Origin: CAYJAZ01 sp964371865
Lineage (GTDB): Bacteria > Desulfobacterota > Desulfovibrionia > Desulfovibrionales > Desulfovibrionaceae
Length of the DNA stretch: 63,535 nt
Assembly: GCA_964371865.1 (NCBI GenBank)
Contig: CAYJOR010000010.1
Coordinates: 1-63,535 of the forward strand
Reading direction: 5' to 3'
Of this stretch, positions 8,901 through 16,617 are shown piece by piece (within the stretch, counting starts at the first letter, position 1; every line of letters starts with the position of its first letter). Made by a program: the position numbers and the translations under genes. Under the pieces are notes generated by a model. It did not search any database. It was not told the origin of the DNA and saw nothing but the letters and a program-made list of their open reading frames with translations.

Positions 8901-11430
8901 TTACCTCTCCACCGACATTATTGATAATAATGCCTTGTATAGTACCCTCTCCAAGGATTAATGTGCCTGAGTTAGTAATATTGCCTTCTGATAAAATATC
9001 GCTGTTAGCACCGGTTATTGTAAGGCTTGCACCACTTTCAATAGTAGAATCGGCACTGTCAGTTTCAGTGTTTTTTATAAGATGAGAGATAGAAACATCT
9101 TTAGGAGATACTAAAGTGCCTGCCATAACTGTAAGGTTTGTTCCTGAAGTATCCGGAATTGTATCTAATGAATAGAGTCTATCTACTGTAACCTCGTGAA
9201 AATCAATAGTACCGTCACCTGTCATATAGTTTTTGACCGATGAAAGAGCATTTTCATAAATACTTTGACTAATAGTAGTTGCTAAGTCGGTTTTATAAAC
9301 CGTTACAGTACCATTATTGGTAATATCGCCCTTTAGAGTAGCTGAACTTGCATCAATAATTCCACCTTCTGCATTAATTCCGCCGAGGCTATCATCTGCA
9401 AAATCTAATGCGCCATTTTCTGCAATATTAATAGAACTACCACTTTCTGTTATTAGTATAGCACCGACAGGATCAATAGCAACCTTACCATTATTGATAT
9501 TAAGTATTCCGCCATTTGCAATAGTTGTATTGCCTGAAAAAATTATGCCGGATGTTGAAGCTGAGTCGCCGCTGTCGCCAATACTAATAGTGCCTGCACT
9601 TGAAAAATCAACACCTATATTAACGCTGGCATTATTTAGTGTGAGGTTTGCATTACCAATACTACCACTGTAAGTAGTTCCATCATGAACTATTTTGCCA
9701 ATTTGTAAATTAGCACCGGTAACATTAACAGCACTTGCATTGTTGAGGACGTTATTTAAAATAAAACCACCACTTTCATCGGCTGTAATATTTACAGTGT
9801 ATGTATCAGTACCATTAGTCTTTACATTATCGTTTAAAGTATAAGTAGCACCATTTGCCAAATCAAAATTAAGCTCTAGGTTATCTTGATTAAAGTAGAT
9901 TGCATTATAGTCTTTCTTAGAACTCTTTTGGGTGTAGTTTCCTGAAATGGTATGGTGTGCTTTATCAGCTTTGAAAGTTAAACTACTGTCAGTATAAATT
10001 GCACCGCCGTTAGCATAGTCACTTATTGCGCTATTGCCAAGAAAACTACCGGAAATAGCGCCAATGCTTGATGTTCCGCTATTGGCTCCATTGATATAAA
10101 TAGCACCACCTCCAAAACTATCTTGTGCGCTATTATTTATAAAATCACCAACTATAGAATTAACTAGCATGTAATTTCCATTAGTACCCCGAAGAGAAAT
10201 CGCACCGCCATCACGAGCTTTATTATTTATAAAATCAGCTGTAATGGAATTTATTGTGCTATCAGTACTATCAATCGCACCGCCAAACTGATCAACTCTA
10301 TTATTTATAAAACTACCTGTAATGGTGCCTATACTAGCATTTACCCTAAAACTACCATTAGCAATAGCTCCACCGTTATCGCTACTGTTATTGATAAAAT
10401 TTCCGTTAATAGTGCCTATAGAGCCCACATTAGAAATCGCTCCACCTGAGGCAACTAAAGAATTCACATAGGCACTGTTATTTATAAAATCGCCGGTGAT
10501 GGACTTTATAATAGAGGCATTACCATTATAAATCGCTCCACCCAAAGTTCCACTATTATTATCAATAAAATCGCCGGCGATGGTATTTATAATAGAGGCA
10601 TTGCTATTATAAATAGCTCCACCCCAAGAAGTAGTACTATTATTAATAAAATCGCCGGTGATGGTATTTATAGAGTTATCTTCATTATAAATCGCTCCGC
10701 CTAAAGTGTTTACGCTATGATTAATAAAGTTTGATACAATATCAGATTCAACCGGAACACGTGAACTTGTATCACGCCTTACTCCAACAGTTTCGGTAAG
10801 TTCACTATTGCCTTTCATAACTTGCAAGGTATAGTATGTTGTTGTTTCAGCACCGCTACTATCTTTGTTTGTGATTGAAAATGAATACTGGCTTTTATCA
10901 GTTGGGTCTGTGGGAGTTACTTCTGTTACTTTTAAGCTGTCATACTGCAAATTAGGGTCAGTTACGAATGGGTCAGGTTTTTGACTTGTAACGGCATCAA
11001 GAACGAAATCAGTGATGTTAGCAAAAGTTTCTACTTCAGCACTTCCGTCGTAATAACGCGATTTTAGCAAGATACCATAGGTTTTTTCTATTTCGTTTTG
11101 AAATCTGGTGAATGTTGTAAGGTAGCTTTTGCCATCTTTTTTTTCTTCAACTATATAAGCAGAATTTATGGCATCAATTTCCTCGGGCAAATAAACATAC
11201 ATGTTTGGAGTATCAGGATCATTATCGTGGTCATAAGTGAGTGTTTTTAGATATTCTTTAGTTCCTGCTTGCTCTAATGTCGGTTGAAGATTAGCATTTG
11301 CAAGCCCGGCACTGCCTATTACCAAAGCAGATGCAACAGCTAACGAGCCAAATACATTCATCAAATTACACTTTTTTAACACCGCTAAATATCTGTTTTT
11401 CAAATTACCAATAGCATTTCTACTCTGCAT
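5989..11430 (-). CDS. large autotransporter with Pmp-like GGAI/FxxN repeats
   Basis: This 1813-residue type V secreted protein has an extended signal sequence (residues 1 to about 46, ending GLANA). Residues about 230-480 hold eight or nine repeats of 25-35 residues, each with GGAI and FINN-type motifs, the pair that marks chlamydial polymorphic membrane proteins and predicts a right-handed beta-helix. A long Asn/Gly/Ser-rich, low-cysteine passenger follows, then an autotransporter beta-barrel over about the last 270 residues ending FRYEF. AGGAG precedes the ATG by eight bases. A consensus promoter lies at 11543-11571 and a MITE palindrome lies just past the stop. The likely role is adhesion or surface display; the specific ligand is unknown. 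Confidence 0.9.
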   Translation of the reverse strand: MQSRNAIGNLKNRYLAVLKKCNLMNVFGSLAVASALVIGSAGLANANLQPTLEQAGTKEYLKTLTYDHDNDPDTPNMYVYLPEEIDAINSAYIVEEKKDGKSYLTTFTRFQNEIEKTYGILLKSRYYDGSAEVETFANITDFVLDAVTSQKPDPFVTDPNLQYDSLKVTEVTPTDPTDKSQYSFSITNKDSSGAETTTYYTLQVMKGNSELTETVGVRRDTSSRVPVESDIVSNFINHSVNTLGGAIYNEDNSINTITGDFINNSTTSWGGAIYNSNASIINTIAGDFIDNNSGTLGGAIYNGNASIIKSITGDFINNSAYVNSLVASGGAISNVGSIGTINGNFINNSSDNGGAIANGSFRVNASIGTITGSFINNRVDQFGGAIDSTDSTINSITADFINNKARDGGAISLRGTNGNYMLVNSIVGDFINNSAQDSFGGGAIYINGANSGTSSIGAISGSFLGNSAISDYANGGAIYTDSSLTFKADKAHHTISGNYTQKSSKKDYNAIYFNQDNLELNFDLANGATYTLNDNVKTNGTDTYTVNITADESGGFILNNVLNNASAVNVTGANLQIGKIVHDGTTYSGSIGNANLTLNNASVNIGVDFSSAGTISIGDSGDSASTSGIIFSGNTTIANGGILNINNGKVAIDPVGAILITESGSSINIAENGALDFADDSLGGINAEGGIIDASSATLKGDITNNGTVTVYKTDLATTISQSIYENALSSVKNYMTGDGTIDFHEVTVDRLYSLDTIPDTSGTNLTVMAGTLVSPKDVSISHLIKNTETDSADSTIESGASLTITGANSDILSEGNITNSGTLILGEGTIQGIIINNVGGEVTNNGALSLDGIQNSGTYNAYNTLNLQGYEGYGVLNVGDATSKATINLDEGGYLGILSGGTLNLNNANINMTEKSRVRVEGDANIISESTFESGGLVIQKNGSLYINSVLDVSDALLTVDANAMTFEISESGKLIVSANNYGKISEDGTFDDSEGMISKMLDNDGSLILENVGFEKMEYSAYNTFLTNFAPFVEGNGVFELAGVSINTENTALGEIQDGTSLSENVVKGGTFTGGSATLGGIDGDVINKGELTLTGKGDAGGVLVQGDAVNDIGMLTLENGSIEGSLDNKSGAVIITGNVHTHGETNNKRDSKDENFFQVRNNSVYTTPTFTNTGFILVGEDDEGIGGAGGQLIVTDTMNSSDGSIIGAQNKWQSKNIEEASTAIFNSLGENGINGIYLLAQNSYSVLGDDNSDWALKSFAGSGLTWGGGENEISAALFLNKPQTLSSNGLLIVDGSYNTADEELPTDTNKAIFAANSLLTVNASNMTDNVAALSGASGSSLTVDDTAKLVISGGSNGQEVTIVDGFTWTVTGKDEGWKGTNLIADSSLMKIENAEVDRVNNTFTVTLKQVLSDNPYLSDNLNTLFNELQTKYPSATDHSNSGVAYLSRLLGISYLGDAGEEVQAKELESSFQIGALGANAGTGFAVAGISSDTISSHNSLNFAGYDNKNSTSMVADNGQVGLNSGSGMMNGVGVWFMPMYKWSNVSGVDTGSFEAGYSSGLAGAVLGMDYTMQEQYRFGLAVNVGSGHVDSSGDLNKTENDFDFWGVSLYAAYQQDNLGLSFDVGYTGVNGDIKQDTNTLMAWGQNTADVSTDVWTVGLNAEYKFNTSVVDITPHVGVRYLGVTTDSYDVKGNGGVVSSVAKDTQNIVQIPVGVTFSKEIVTDNNWSITPKVDLGFVANTGDTEATSKTSVAGLDTATEFTMQNVDNFAFSGGIGVSIAKENLQFGLDYKLQASGREDSHAISATFRYEF
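10020..10720 (-). repeat. intragenic repeats encoding GGAI/FxxN units
   Basis: Within the autotransporter gene, short related units (plus strand: atcGCxCCxCC ... TTATTxATAAAATCxCC ... ATGGxATTTAT) recur every 75-110 bp. The units near 10500-10680 are most alike at the DNA level. Unit number could vary between strains by recombination. The spacing follows the protein repeat and is not CRISPR-like. Confidence 0.65.
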
Positions 11431-11473
11431 AACAGTTACTCCTAAGTTATGTGTTTTTTAGATAAGGTAAGGC

Positions 11474-11531
11474 ACGTATATATTTATATACGTATATATT
11501 CGTATACGTATATGTTTATATATATCAATAT
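11474..11531. repeat. palindromic TATACG/TATATA tract in the autotransporter leader
   Basis: An alternating purine-pyrimidine stretch contains several copies of ACGTATAT/GTATACG, each self-complementary. It lies between the autotransporter promoter and start codon, so it is part of the roughly 105-nt 5' untranslated RNA and could form stacked AU-rich hairpins or be prone to slippage. Confidence 0.6.
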
Positions 11532-11542
11532 GTTATAACTAG

Positions 11543-11571
11543 ATTATACCAAAAATTTATACGTTTGGCAA
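11543..11571 (-). promoter_or_regulatory. sigma70-type promoter of the autotransporter gene
   Basis: On the minus strand TTGCCA (11566-11571) and a perfect TATAAT (11543-11548) are separated by exactly 17 bp. It is the only strong promoter signal upstream of the autotransporter start and predicts a leader of just over 100 nt. Confidence 0.7.
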
Positions 11572-11647
11572 TAAAAAAGTAGGTTTGATTAGAGTATTTA
11601 CACATCAATCCAATTTGTACATATAGAGCATTTTCACAAAGAGTTAA

Positions 11648-11909
11648 TTATTTAGAAACAGAATGAGTAAACCATTCAAGAGTATCTTTTTCAGTAATTT
11701 CATCTAAGGCAATTTTAAGCTTTTTATAGTTTTCAGAATATCTTTTATAAAGAAACATATTTGATATATTTTTAAGCATTTCACCTAGTGAGATAAATGT
11801 ACGTTTAGTATCAGTATATCAACTATTTTGCATAAATTTTCTTTTTATATACTTACTCTTCCAAAGTTCAACTTCTTTTAGTTTTACCTTCTAGTTCTAC
11901 TGTAGCCAT
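11648..11909 (-). pseudogene. broken small gene of unknown family
   Basis: From an ATG at 11909 (AAGAG upstream) the frame reads MATVELEG, then needs a +1 shift to continue KLKEVELWKSKYIKRKF, then crosses an in-frame TGA, and resumes TDTKRTFISLGEMLKNISN through to TAA at 11648. Together this would be about 85 residues of Lys/Glu-rich protein. The coherent reading across both lesions suggests a recently inactivated gene. I do not recognise the family. Its position between the autotransporter and tRNA-Thr fits a decayed integrated element. Confidence 0.5.
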
Positions 11910-12020
11910 ACATTCTCTTGGTATTGTTTTCAACTACTAAAAACAAATTACTAACTCCGATTTCTACTCAGATTTTTATGCTGTAAGTAGCCTAAGAAGA
12001 ATAACCTAGTAATATAGTAG

Positions 12021-12098
12021 AAATTCTTCACAACACTTGTAATCCATTCACTCAAAAAACTGGCACAAAACTGGCACAAATTCAATTTAAACAGATAA
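12021..12098 (+). other. possible remnant of an integrase 3' end next to tRNA-Thr
   Basis: A plus-strand frame reads KFFTTLVIHSLKKLAQNWHK and stops at TAA (12096-12098). It contains a 10-bp direct repeat, CTGGCACAAA, at 12060-12069 and 12071-12080. Tails of tyrosine recombinases often carry similar LAQ/TGT-type strings, and integrases commonly sit beside the tRNA used as attachment site. The homology is impressionistic and the fragment is short. Confidence 0.25.
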
Positions 12099-12127
12099 TG
12101 GGTTAGAGAAAAAACCTCTAACCCATT
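12097..12127 (-). terminator. terminator downstream of tRNA-Thr
   Basis: A 12-bp perfect stem (AATGGGTTAGAG / CTCTAACCCATT) with a seven-base loop starts nine bases beyond the tRNA 3' CCA on the minus strand. Confidence 0.75.
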
Positions 12128-12135
12128 GAAATAAC

Positions 12136-12211
12136 TGGTGCCGACTATAAGAATTGAACTTACGGCCTGCTGGTTACGAATCAGCTGCTCTACCAACTGA
12201 GCTAAGTCGGC
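12136..12211 (-). tRNA. tRNA-Thr (anticodon CGT)
   Basis: The reverse complement folds as a full cloverleaf: acceptor GCCGACT/AGTCGGC, D arm GCTC..GAGC, anticodon loop TTCGTAA (CGT reads ACG, threonine), variable AGGCC, T arm GTAAG TTCAATT CTTAT, discriminator A and encoded CCA. The last anticodon-stem pair (31-39) is A-C where the usual tRNA-Thr has A-U, and the T stem starts with a G-U pair. A good promoter (12221-12249) and a terminator surround it, so it is likely expressed. Confidence 0.93.
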
Positions 12212-12220
12212 ACAGGAATT

Positions 12221-12249
12221 TTATAATGAAAAAACTAAAGCTTTGTCAA
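12221..12249 (-). promoter_or_regulatory. sigma70-type promoter of tRNA-Thr
   Basis: On the minus strand a perfect TTGACA (12244-12249) and TTATAA (12221-12226) are 17 bp apart, ending ten bases before the tRNA. The remaining gap, 12250-12851, is AT-rich with no gene, RNA or repeat that I can support. Confidence 0.7.
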
Positions 12250-12851
12250 GTAATTTTACACATTTTTATCTCTTTCATAATAATTTAATTTTCTTGCAGT
12301 TATAATCGCCAAACGTTAGATAATATAAGAATATCCTAATTAAATTGAATTTCTCAATTTAGAAAATATTTAAATATTATACTTGTAAAGTCATCTACTA
12401 TACATCATTCATGCTTTTTAATTTATTTTCAATAAACTAATATAGTTCATTTACTTACATTTCTTTACGGACATATTAAATAAGTTTCATTGTCAATAAT
12501 TTTATATAGTTATCTATTTATTGACAGCAAATAAATTTTTATCTATAAAAAAACATATACATAAACTTAAAAGTATACCTATACACGCTAAGTAAATTAC
12601 ATAAGTTTAAGTCCTTCAAAGCGAGATAATCATACTTAATGATAGAATATTTTTTTCAACTCCAACCCCAAACATAGAGAGAATTTAGGGAAAGGTTATT
12701 TCAGAAAGTACAAAACTAGAGAAGTTAAAAGGGCAAATTTTCATTGCAAATTCTAAAAAAGATTAAAAACTCTAAGCTTACTTTATCATTTATCGTATTG
12801 ACTTAACAGACTATGTAACTACTATTGACTATATAATCAAAGGAGAAACAT

Positions 12852-13235
12852 ATGCAATTTACAAAAAGACCAATACATCACATTAATCTAACTGTACCAA
12901 ATTTAGAAAAAGCTGTTGATTTTTATACAAAAGTTCTTAATTTTAATGTTACAAATAAATTCAAAAGTCCAACAGGAATGGAATTTATTTTTCTCTCAGA
13001 CGGTACAACAACATATGAACTTATTGAAAACACTCAACTATCAAAAACAACTGTAGATCATATTGCATACTGTTCAGAGAATATTCAAGCTGACTATCAG
13101 TATTTCACAGAAAATACACCAGAATTACTTCTTGGAGAAGTAAATTTTATTGATTTTCTCTTTGAAAAAGGAGTATACTACTTCTTCATCAAAAGTGTTA
13201 CAGGCGAACGAATTGAATATTGTCAAAAAGCGTAA
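12852..13235 (+). CDS. VOC-family (glyoxalase/dioxygenase fold) protein
   Basis: This 127-residue protein has the single-unit vicinal oxygen chelate layout of two beta-alpha-beta-beta-beta modules. The usual metal ligands are visible: His10 in HHINL, Glu56 in YELIE, His70 in DHIAY and Glu122 in ERIEY. The family includes lactoylglutathione lyase, fosfomycin-type resistance proteins and methylmalonyl-CoA epimerase. This protein resembles short GloA-like members, and the substrate cannot be told from sequence. AGGAG stands eight bases before the ATG. It stands alone, 64 bp before the next gene. Confidence 0.8.
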   Translation: MQFTKRPIHHINLTVPNLEKAVDFYTKVLNFNVTNKFKSPTGMEFIFLSDGTTTYELIENTQLSKTTVDHIAYCSENIQADYQYFTENTPELLLGEVNFIDFLFEKGVYYFFIKSVTGERIEYCQKA

Positions 13236-13299
13236 CTTTAATTATTATAGTAAGTAGATATAAGTAAATTCGTACACTAAATTATTAAGGAAAGTCTGA

Positions 13300-14757
13300 A
13301 TGAATGAAATTAAATGTCCTAATTGTGGCGAAGCATTTAAAGTAGATGAATCCGGTTACATAGCAATTCTAGCTCAAGTGCGTGATGGAGAGTTTCAAAA
13401 AGAAATAAATGCACGTGAAAAACTACTAAAAACTGAAAAAGATAATGAACTAAAACTCCTAGAAGCAAATGCTAAAACCGAACTTGAAAAGTTACTTTCA
13501 AAATCGAAACAAGAAATCGAACAACTAAAAGGAAAGATCGATTCAGCTGAAAGTGAAAAGCTCCTAGCCTTAAAAGATGAAGAAGTGAAAAGAAGAGATG
13601 AGTTAGCAGAAAAAAATGCTATCATTACAAGGCTTAATGAACAGCTTCAACACAATGAAAAATCTTTGAAAGCTGAAAAAGAAAATGAACTAAAACTAGC
13701 AGAAGCTCATGCTAAAGCAGAGCTTGAGAAATTACTCTCAAATTCAAAACAAGAAATTGAACAACTAAAAGCGAAAATACAAGCATCGCAAATAGATAAA
13801 GCTTTAGCCTTAAAAGATGAAGAAGTGAAAAAAAAAGATGAATTATTAGAAAAAGATAGAATTATTACAAAGCTTCAAACTTCACTCGAAACATCTAAAA
13901 CAAGTACTGAACTTGAGCTTAAAAACATAAAAGATAGTTATGAGTCTAAATTGAAAGAAAAAGATGTGACAATTGATTACTATAAAGATTTAAAAACAAA
14001 ACTTTCTACGAAAATGCTCGGTGAAACACTTGAACAGCACTGTGAAATAGAATTTAACAGAATTCGTGCTACAGGATTTCAAAAAGCATATTTTGAAAAA
14101 GATAATGATGCTAAAAGCGGTAGTAAAGGTGACTATATTTATAGAGAATCGACTGATAATGGTGTGGAATTTATATCTATTATGTTTGAAATGAAAAACG
14201 AAATGGACACTACCTCAACAAAGAAAAAAAATGAGGATTTCCTTAAGGAACTAGATAAAGATAGACAAGAAAAAGGCTGTGAATACGCAGTGTTAGTATC
14301 ACTACTCGAGGCAGACAATGAACTCTATAATAATGGTATCGTTGACATGTCTTATAAATATCCTAAAATGTATATTGTAAGACCTCAATTTTTCATACCT
14401 ATTATAACACTCCTCAGAAATGCTTCTTTAAATTCAGTTACTTACAAGGAACAACTTGCAGAATATAAAGCACAGAATATCGACATCTCAAATTTTGAAA
14501 GCGATATGACAGAGTTTAAAGATAAATTCAGTAGAAATTATGACCTTGCAAGCAGAAAATTTCAAACTGCAATCAAAGAAATTGACGAAACAATCAAGCA
14601 CTTAGAAAAAACAAAAGAGGCTCTACTCTCCTCCGAAAATAACCTAAGGCTCGCGAACGATAAAGCTCAAGATTTAACAATAAAAAAACTCACAAAAAAT
14701 AATCCAACCATGACTCGTAAATTTGCTGAACTAAAACAAACAATGTTAGAAGAATAA
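13300..14757 (+). CDS. DUF2130 domain protein with N-terminal CPxC and long coiled coil
   Basis: This 485-residue protein begins with a half zinc ribbon (CPNCGEAF, Cys6 and Cys9), then has about 190 residues of Lys/Glu-rich coiled coil. A DUF2130 domain (about residues 237-380) follows, with the conserved blocks ML(G)ETLEQHCEIEF, GDYIYRE and IMFEMKNE, and a second coiled coil ends the protein. The D...EMK spacing resembles PD-(D/E)XK nuclease cores, but activity is unproven. The coiled coil contains a tandem duplication of about 80 residues: ELEKLLSxSKQEIEQLKxKI and LALKDEEVK each occur twice. The function of the family is unknown. Confidence 0.75.
   Translation: MNEIKCPNCGEAFKVDESGYIAILAQVRDGEFQKEINAREKLLKTEKDNELKLLEANAKTELEKLLSKSKQEIEQLKGKIDSAESEKLLALKDEEVKRRDELAEKNAIITRLNEQLQHNEKSLKAEKENELKLAEAHAKAELEKLLSNSKQEIEQLKAKIQASQIDKALALKDEEVKKKDELLEKDRIITKLQTSLETSKTSTELELKNIKDSYESKLKEKDVTIDYYKDLKTKLSTKMLGETLEQHCEIEFNRIRATGFQKAYFEKDNDAKSGSKGDYIYRESTDNGVEFISIMFEMKNEMDTTSTKKKNEDFLKELDKDRQEKGCEYAVLVSLLEADNELYNNGIVDMSYKYPKMYIVRPQFFIPIITLLRNASLNSVTYKEQLAEYKAQNIDISNFESDMTEFKDKFSRNYDLASRKFQTAIKEIDETIKHLEKTKEALLSSENNLRLANDKAQDLTIKKLTKNNPTMTRKFAELKQTMLEE
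13436..13870 (+). repeat. tandem duplication of about 240 bp inside the DUF2130 gene
   Basis: The segment from about 13436 to 13630 is repeated at about 13675 to 13866 with high DNA similarity (for example GAAATTGAACAACTAAAA-type and TTAAAAGATGAAGAAGTGAA strings). The period is a multiple of three, so it lengthens the coiled coil without breaking the frame. Confidence 0.65.
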
Positions 14758-14792
14758 ACTAAGCTTGTCTCTTTGTGAAAAATATGCTAATC

Positions 14793-14798
14793 TATAAT
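14793..14798 (+). promoter_or_regulatory. possible -10 element of the acyltransferase-radical SAM cluster
   Basis: A perfect TATAAT lies 46 bp before the ATG at 14844. The only -35 candidate (TTTGTG) is 15 bp upstream, so the assignment is weak. It is the sole promoter-like signal between the DUF2130 gene and the cluster. Confidence 0.3.
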
Positions 14799-14843
14799 AC
14801 GTAATATATTTAGAAATCATATTCAACAACTTAGGAAAGCATA

Positions 14844-16571
14844 ATGCAAAGCTTATCTATACTCAGTAACGCTACAGTGCCGGAACACTCTGTAAATTTT
14901 ATGCAGGCTGTTTCCGGTGGTAAACCCTTTGTTCAGGATAACTATCTTTGTTTTTCAGCAGATAATTGGCTAACAATTATAGGCTATCCGCTAAATAGTG
15001 AATATAATCACGAAACATTTCTAAAAGCAAAAAATGAAGCTGTAAAAAAAACAGGTGCAAGAAACTGCTTTACTGTTGCACCTAATATTCCTCTATTATT
15101 ACAAGAAAATATAACAGAGAAAGATGATTTCTATACTTTACCTGTAGATGCACTTACTCCTAAAAAGCTTATAAATCCTATTGAAAAAGCTAAAACATTA
15201 CTGAGAGTTGAACTAGGAACAAACTTTAGTCCCGAACACCGTCGATTATGGACAGAATTCATGTCTCGTGTTCCTTTAAAACCAATGGTGCGCAATCTTT
15301 TTGCAAGCACGGAGAGACTACTATCTCAAAACATAGAAGGAATACAGTTACTTGATGCTTGGAATAGCGATGGTAAACTTGTGGGCTCTCTTTTGTTAGA
15401 TTTTGCGCCTCAAAAATTTTGTGCATACATTTTAGGTGCACATTCAAAAAGTTTTTATGCTCCTCATGTTCACGACTTACTTTTTCAAGAAATGATTAGA
15501 ATATCAAAAGAAAAAGGAAAAGAATATATACATTTAGGACTCGGAGTAAACGAAGGAATCACAAAATTTAAGAAAAAATGGGGCGCAGAAAAATCTCTTC
15601 CTTTTGTTATGGCTTCGTGGCAAGAAGAAAGTGGAATTGATGAAAAAAGTCTAAAATACCACGCAAAAACTATAATAAATGCAGTTGTGGACAATGAAGA
15701 TGGTGTAAACTTACTCTCATACGTTGGAAAATCAAAGTGGGATACGTGGGCAAATATTTCAGAACAGCGTCCATATAAGATGCTCTGGGAAGTGACGAAG
15801 AACGGAAAAACATCATGGATAGGTGGGTCTGCACACTTTTTCTGCTATTCTTTTGAACACGCATTTACTAATCTTTTTGATCAAGCAGACACCGTTCTTT
15901 TTGAAGGCCCTCTTGATACAGAAAGCCTTAGACTTGTTGAAGAAAATGGTCGCAAACTTACTGAAGTATATCAACCACTTTACAATAGATTTACTGAAAA
16001 TGAAATAAAAAAACTGTCTCGAATGGTGCGTGGAGTCGAAGGTTTTTGGTATAAACTGCTAAATATGGAGGCTGAACGCAAAACCGATGTTGAATGGTTT
16101 CTAAAAAATACCCGCCCTTGGACGGCTCTTTTCACTCTTTGGACAGGATATTTAGAGCGAAATGGTTGGAAAAATTCTGTTGATATGGAAGCTTGGCATT
16201 TAGCGCATGATATGGGAAAAACTGTCGTTGCTATGGAGAGTTTAGAGGAACAATTAGCTTCTCTCAACTCAGTTCCGCCTGATAGAGTCGTGCGTTATTT
16301 TCAAAATTGCGATCAATGGCCTCGAATGATTAAAGGTAATGTTAAAAACTATTTAGCCGGCGATTTAATGGGACTTATGGGGACAAGTGCTGAATTTCCA
16401 ACACGTACAAAAACAATCATAAGTATGAGAGATGAGCGTTTTCGCCAAAGAATGCGACCGTTTATGGAAAAAGGGCGATCAGTTGTGTTTGTTGGCACAG
16501 CGCATATGATTAATCTTAGGAATATGCTTGTAGAAGATGGTTTTACAATTCGTCAAATTTCGATTAAATAA
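14844..16571 (+). CDS. acyltransferase (GNAT/FemAB-like) fused to a TraB/GumN domain
   Basis: This 575-residue protein has two parts. Residues 1 to about 262 form an acyltransferase-like domain whose most telling block is LGLGVNEGITKFKKKWGA, shared with the next gene's product. Residues about 315-575 match the TraB/GumN/Tiki superfamily: a first GxxH (GGSAH, near 327-331), a conserved acidic FEGP, the MRDERFRQRM arginine block, and a second GxxH in VFVGTAH near 551-554. TraB/Tiki-fold proteins include metal-dependent proteases and membrane-linked regulators. No signal peptide is seen. It leads a cluster with a second acyltransferase (46 bp gap) and a radical SAM/SPASM protein. The fusion is clear from sequence; the reaction is unknown. 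Confidence 0.75.
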   Translation: MQSLSILSNATVPEHSVNFMQAVSGGKPFVQDNYLCFSADNWLTIIGYPLNSEYNHETFLKAKNEAVKKTGARNCFTVAPNIPLLLQENITEKDDFYTLPVDALTPKKLINPIEKAKTLLRVELGTNFSPEHRRLWTEFMSRVPLKPMVRNLFASTERLLSQNIEGIQLLDAWNSDGKLVGSLLLDFAPQKFCAYILGAHSKSFYAPHVHDLLFQEMIRISKEKGKEYIHLGLGVNEGITKFKKKWGAEKSLPFVMASWQEESGIDEKSLKYHAKTIINAVVDNEDGVNLLSYVGKSKWDTWANISEQRPYKMLWEVTKNGKTSWIGGSAHFFCYSFEHAFTNLFDQADTVLFEGPLDTESLRLVEENGRKLTEVYQPLYNRFTENEIKKLSRMVRGVEGFWYKLLNMEAERKTDVEWFLKNTRPWTALFTLWTGYLERNGWKNSVDMEAWHLAHDMGKTVVAMESLEEQLASLNSVPPDRVVRYFQNCDQWPRMIKGNVKNYLAGDLMGLMGTSAEFPTRTKTIISMRDERFRQRMRPFMEKGRSVVFVGTAHMINLRNMLVEDGFTIRQISIK

Positions 16572-16617
16572 CATTATTCTCTCCTCTTAAAAATATTTAA
16601 TAAAAAGCAGATAAGTT

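Noticed and set aside
7163..9673. Several plus-strand open frames of 68-123 codons within the autotransporter locus
   Set aside because: They are antisense shadows of a low-complexity, Ser/Asn/Gly-rich passenger, with no ribosome binding sites and hydrophobic Leu/Ser-biased products typical of such shadows.
10020..10720. Regularly spaced repeats resembling a CRISPR array
   Set aside because: They are in frame inside the autotransporter gene, degenerate, of unequal spacing and encode the GGAI/FxxN protein repeat; no cas gene is present.
11815..11825. In-frame TGA read as selenocysteine in the small broken gene
   Set aside because: A separate frameshift is also needed upstream and no SECIS-like hairpin follows, so decay is the simpler reading.
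11951..12196. Minus-strand open frame of 81 codons overlapping tRNA-Thr
   Set aside because: It starts inside the tRNA, has no plausible ribosome binding site and runs through the tRNA terminator.
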